A stretch of 28,248 nt of DNA from Terfezia claveryi (lineage: Eukaryota > Ascomycota > Pezizomycetes > Pezizales > Pezizaceae), in assembly GCA_015179025.1 (NCBI GenBank), contig WHUX01000428.1, positions 1 through 28,248 of the forward strand. The letters run 5' to 3'. Positions 26,231 through 28,248 of the stretch are shown here, piece by piece. Positions within the stretch are counted from its first letter, which is position 1, and each line of letters starts with the position of its first letter. The notes under the pieces were generated by a model, which worked only from the letters and a program-made list of their open reading frames with translations, did no database searches and was not told where the DNA came from. The position numbers were made by a program, and so were the translations under genes.

Positions 26231-28248
26231 TCACAAGATAACATCAGGGTCCCGAGGCTTACGAGGATTATCCAGATGGAATTTTCGAATTAAATCGGCT
26301 GCTCCATCCTTCAGGTTCTCATATGGTTCCATGTGTCATCATCAGGACCGTAACCCTTCCAAGAGACTAAATACATAACCGTCCCTTCCTGAGCTCACTC
26401 GTCCTAACCTTTTCCACCTGGTATTCCGATTCTTCGAGGTCGACTGGAGGGGGTGTTGGTGAGCGTCTGCCGCAATCGTATTAAGGTGGTAGGGTTCCAA
26501 CAAACTAATATGAAAAACTGGGTGAGTTTTGCCTGTACTTGGGGGAAGCTCTAACTCATAGGCATAAGTCCAATAAGCCGTTTAATTCTAAACTTCCCTC
26601 GTAACTTGTAGTCAAGCTTCTTGGTCGGACGCCTTGTTTTGATGTTCTTTGCGTTGACCATGACCCAATCTCCCACTTTGAATGTCGGTTCCTTTTCTGC
26701 TACCTTGAGATTGTAATATTTGGACATCCGGTCCTGCGCTGCCTTCATGTTCTCCCTCATAGCCTCCCTCATTGCGTCTAAGGTTTCGACTGTCTTGACT
26801 GCCTCAGGGTTGTTTGATTCAGTTGAGGCTTTGGTTGGGTTCTGGAAATTATTTTCTGGGTGTTGAGCGTATGTGGCAAAGAATGGTGTGAGTTTGGTAC
26901 TAGAATGGACAGTGTTATTATAACAGAACTCGGCAAGCGGTAATAACTCGACCCAGTCATCATGATCCCAACAGCAATATGTCCGTAGATAATGCACAAG
27001 GGTCTGGTTGACTCGTTCAGTTTGACCATCAGTTTGGGGGTGATATGCTGAGGACTTATCCAACTCAACTCCTAATAACCACATTACCTCCATCCAAAAC
27101 TAACTTGTAAACAACAAATCCCGATCCGAAACAACCCTCTTTGGTAATCCGTGCAGCCTCCAAACCTCCTTGACAAATATCCCAGCCAACTCTTTTGCCT
27201 TCCGGTTCTTTAAGGGAATGAAATGTGACATCTTAGTAAACCTATCAACAATAACCCAGATCTGATTATACCCTTTGACTGGTAGTAAATCAGTGATGAA
27301 ATCCATCGAAATGTGTTCCCACGGCCTATAGGGGATTGGAAGAGGTACGAGCTTGCCATATTTTTTATGTCTTTCGGTCTTATTTCTTTGGCAAGCATCA
27401 TATGTGCGAACATAGTTTCGTACCCAGTCTTCCATATTAGGCCAGTAGTAATTTCGTTTCATGAGCTCGAGGGTTTTGTCACGTCCAAAATGACCTGCAA
27501 CTTTAGCATCGTAGCACTGGAAAGCCACTTTCAACTTACGGGAGTTGTTGTCAGGTATATATAGGCGACGTTCATAGGTTACCATGTCATCTTCTAAACC
27601 GTAATGATCGAGTCCAGGATACTCCTTGCCAAACTTCAACGCGTTCCGAATCCCTAACCACTTGTCGTCCTTAAGGCCAGCCTTTTGGATCTTCTTCGAC
27701 CAACTTGATTCTTCTGTTTGTGAGGCCTTCACTGCCATAATACGGCGCGTTACTAGACTCTCCTCACTTGTTCCAAGTTGGAATTGACCAGGCTTGAACA
27801 TCCGAATCGTGTGGTCCTGCTTCTCTCCCCCTCCTTCGAAGTCAGGATCAACCTGACGAGAAAGCGCATCTGCCTTGCCATTCTTATCACCTGGGCGGTA
27901 GATGATTCTAAAATTGAACTGGCTTAGTATTTCCGCCCATCTGGCCTGCCTTCGATTGAGTATTTTTGTGGAATTAAAGTACTCAAGGTTCTTGTGATCC
28001 GTATACAAAATTATCTCCTCCGGGGTACCCATGATAAAATGTCTCCATTCTTGGAAACAATTGACAATTACGACCATTTCTTTGTCATGGACGTCGTAAT
28101 TGAGCTCTGCTGGGATGAAGCGTTTCGAGTAGTACGCTACTGGGTGCCAACGACCATCTGGTTCTTTTTGGGATAGAATACCAGGTTTTGCTAGATCAGA
28201 CGAGTCTGTCTCGATCATTTTTGGTCGTTCTGGGTGATAATGGCATAG
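26231..28248 (-). pseudogene. pol: E2-f RNase H, integrase and chromodomain part of pol, lightly damaged
   Basis: The frame is open at the right edge (HYHPERPKMIETDSSD) and runs on the minus strand. RNase H has TDSSD, ELNYDVHDKEM, LYTDHKNLEYF and KADALSR. The integrase finger follows but reads CYDAKVAGH and TYDACQ where sister copies have His and Cys. The catalytic core has SMDFITDLLPV, VVSDRDLLF and AYHPQTDGQTERVNQ. GDWVMVNAKNIK and a chromodomain ending at TGA 26233-26231 complete it. A stop at about 27100 splits FTS*FWMEV, and a one-base deletion near 26573 shifts the frame before the chromodomain. RNase H removes the RNA template; integrase inserts the DNA copy; the chromodomain directs targeting to chromatin. 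Confidence 0.92.

Larger units (their letters stand above)
24535..28248 (-). mobile_element. Ty3/gypsy element E2-f, 3' part (minus strand)
   Basis: On the minus strand, pol (RNase H and integrase, entering from the right window edge) is followed by the hairpin-bearing 3' UTR, polypurine tract and 3' LTR. It is inserted into E3 after GAATA (24530-24534), the presumed target-site duplication. This is the least damaged E2 copy here. Confidence 0.93.

Noticed and set aside
1..28248. Repeat-induced point mutation (RIP) as the cause of the stops
   Set aside because: Many stops fit C-to-T or G-to-A changes, but E2-a and E2-f also contain transversion stops (GAG to TAG, TCG to TAG) and single-base deletions. 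Without dinucleotide statistics over the genome the case is not made.

Overview
The window holds no recognisable cellular gene. It is a dense nest of transposable elements from what is most likely a basidiomycete fungus, probably an agaricomycete. This rests on a Ty3/gypsy reverse transcriptase with a QGDRNAPAT-type motif (the first Gln now a stop), chromodomain-tailed integrases, and a Plavaka-type (CMC/EnSpm-related) transposase remnant, a group found mainly in these fungi. No rRNA, tRNA or CRISPR array is seen.

Left stack. Bases 1-7957 are the 3' part of a Ty3/gypsy element (here E1): a decayed pol in one frame and a 680-bp 3' LTR. Its reverse transcriptase is split at 886-3544 by a gene-less foldback element with arms of about 1 kb and a tandem-repeat centre. 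E1 itself sits in the integrase of a second Ty3/gypsy element (E2-a, 7958-11040), which ends in a 1.46-kb 3' LTR. E2-a in turn sits in the gag of an oppositely oriented copy of the same family (E2-b, 11041-12910). A 257-bp island of unknown sequence (12911-13167) separates the two stacks.

Right stack. A minus-strand E2 copy (E2-c, 13168-20726) consists of 3' LTR, pol fragment, an opposite-strand single LTR without matching flanks, gag fragment and a truncated 5' LTR. That 5' LTR is broken at 20726/20727 by the end of a Plavaka-type DNA transposon (20727-22489, minus-strand transposase remnant). The Plavaka sequence is broken at 22490 by a third Ty3/gypsy family (E3, minus strand, 429-bp LTR, 22490-24534). 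E3 is broken at 24535 by a further minus-strand E2 copy (E2-f, 24535 to the right edge), whose RNase H-integrase frame is the best preserved coding stretch in the window. The missing halves of E1, E2-a, E2-b, Plavaka, E3 and E2-f should lie outside the window.

The E2 family is represented by six LTRs of about 1.46 kb (one truncated), three integrase regions and two gag starts, so copies can be compared internally. All coding regions are pseudogenes except that E2-f is only lightly damaged. The points most worth following are the foldback element and its resemblance to the Plavaka terminus, a zinc-knuckle module between RNase H and integrase in E1, a candidate self-priming site in E2, hairpins conserved upstream of the E2 polypurine tract, and inverted LTR pairs able to yield double-stranded RNA.
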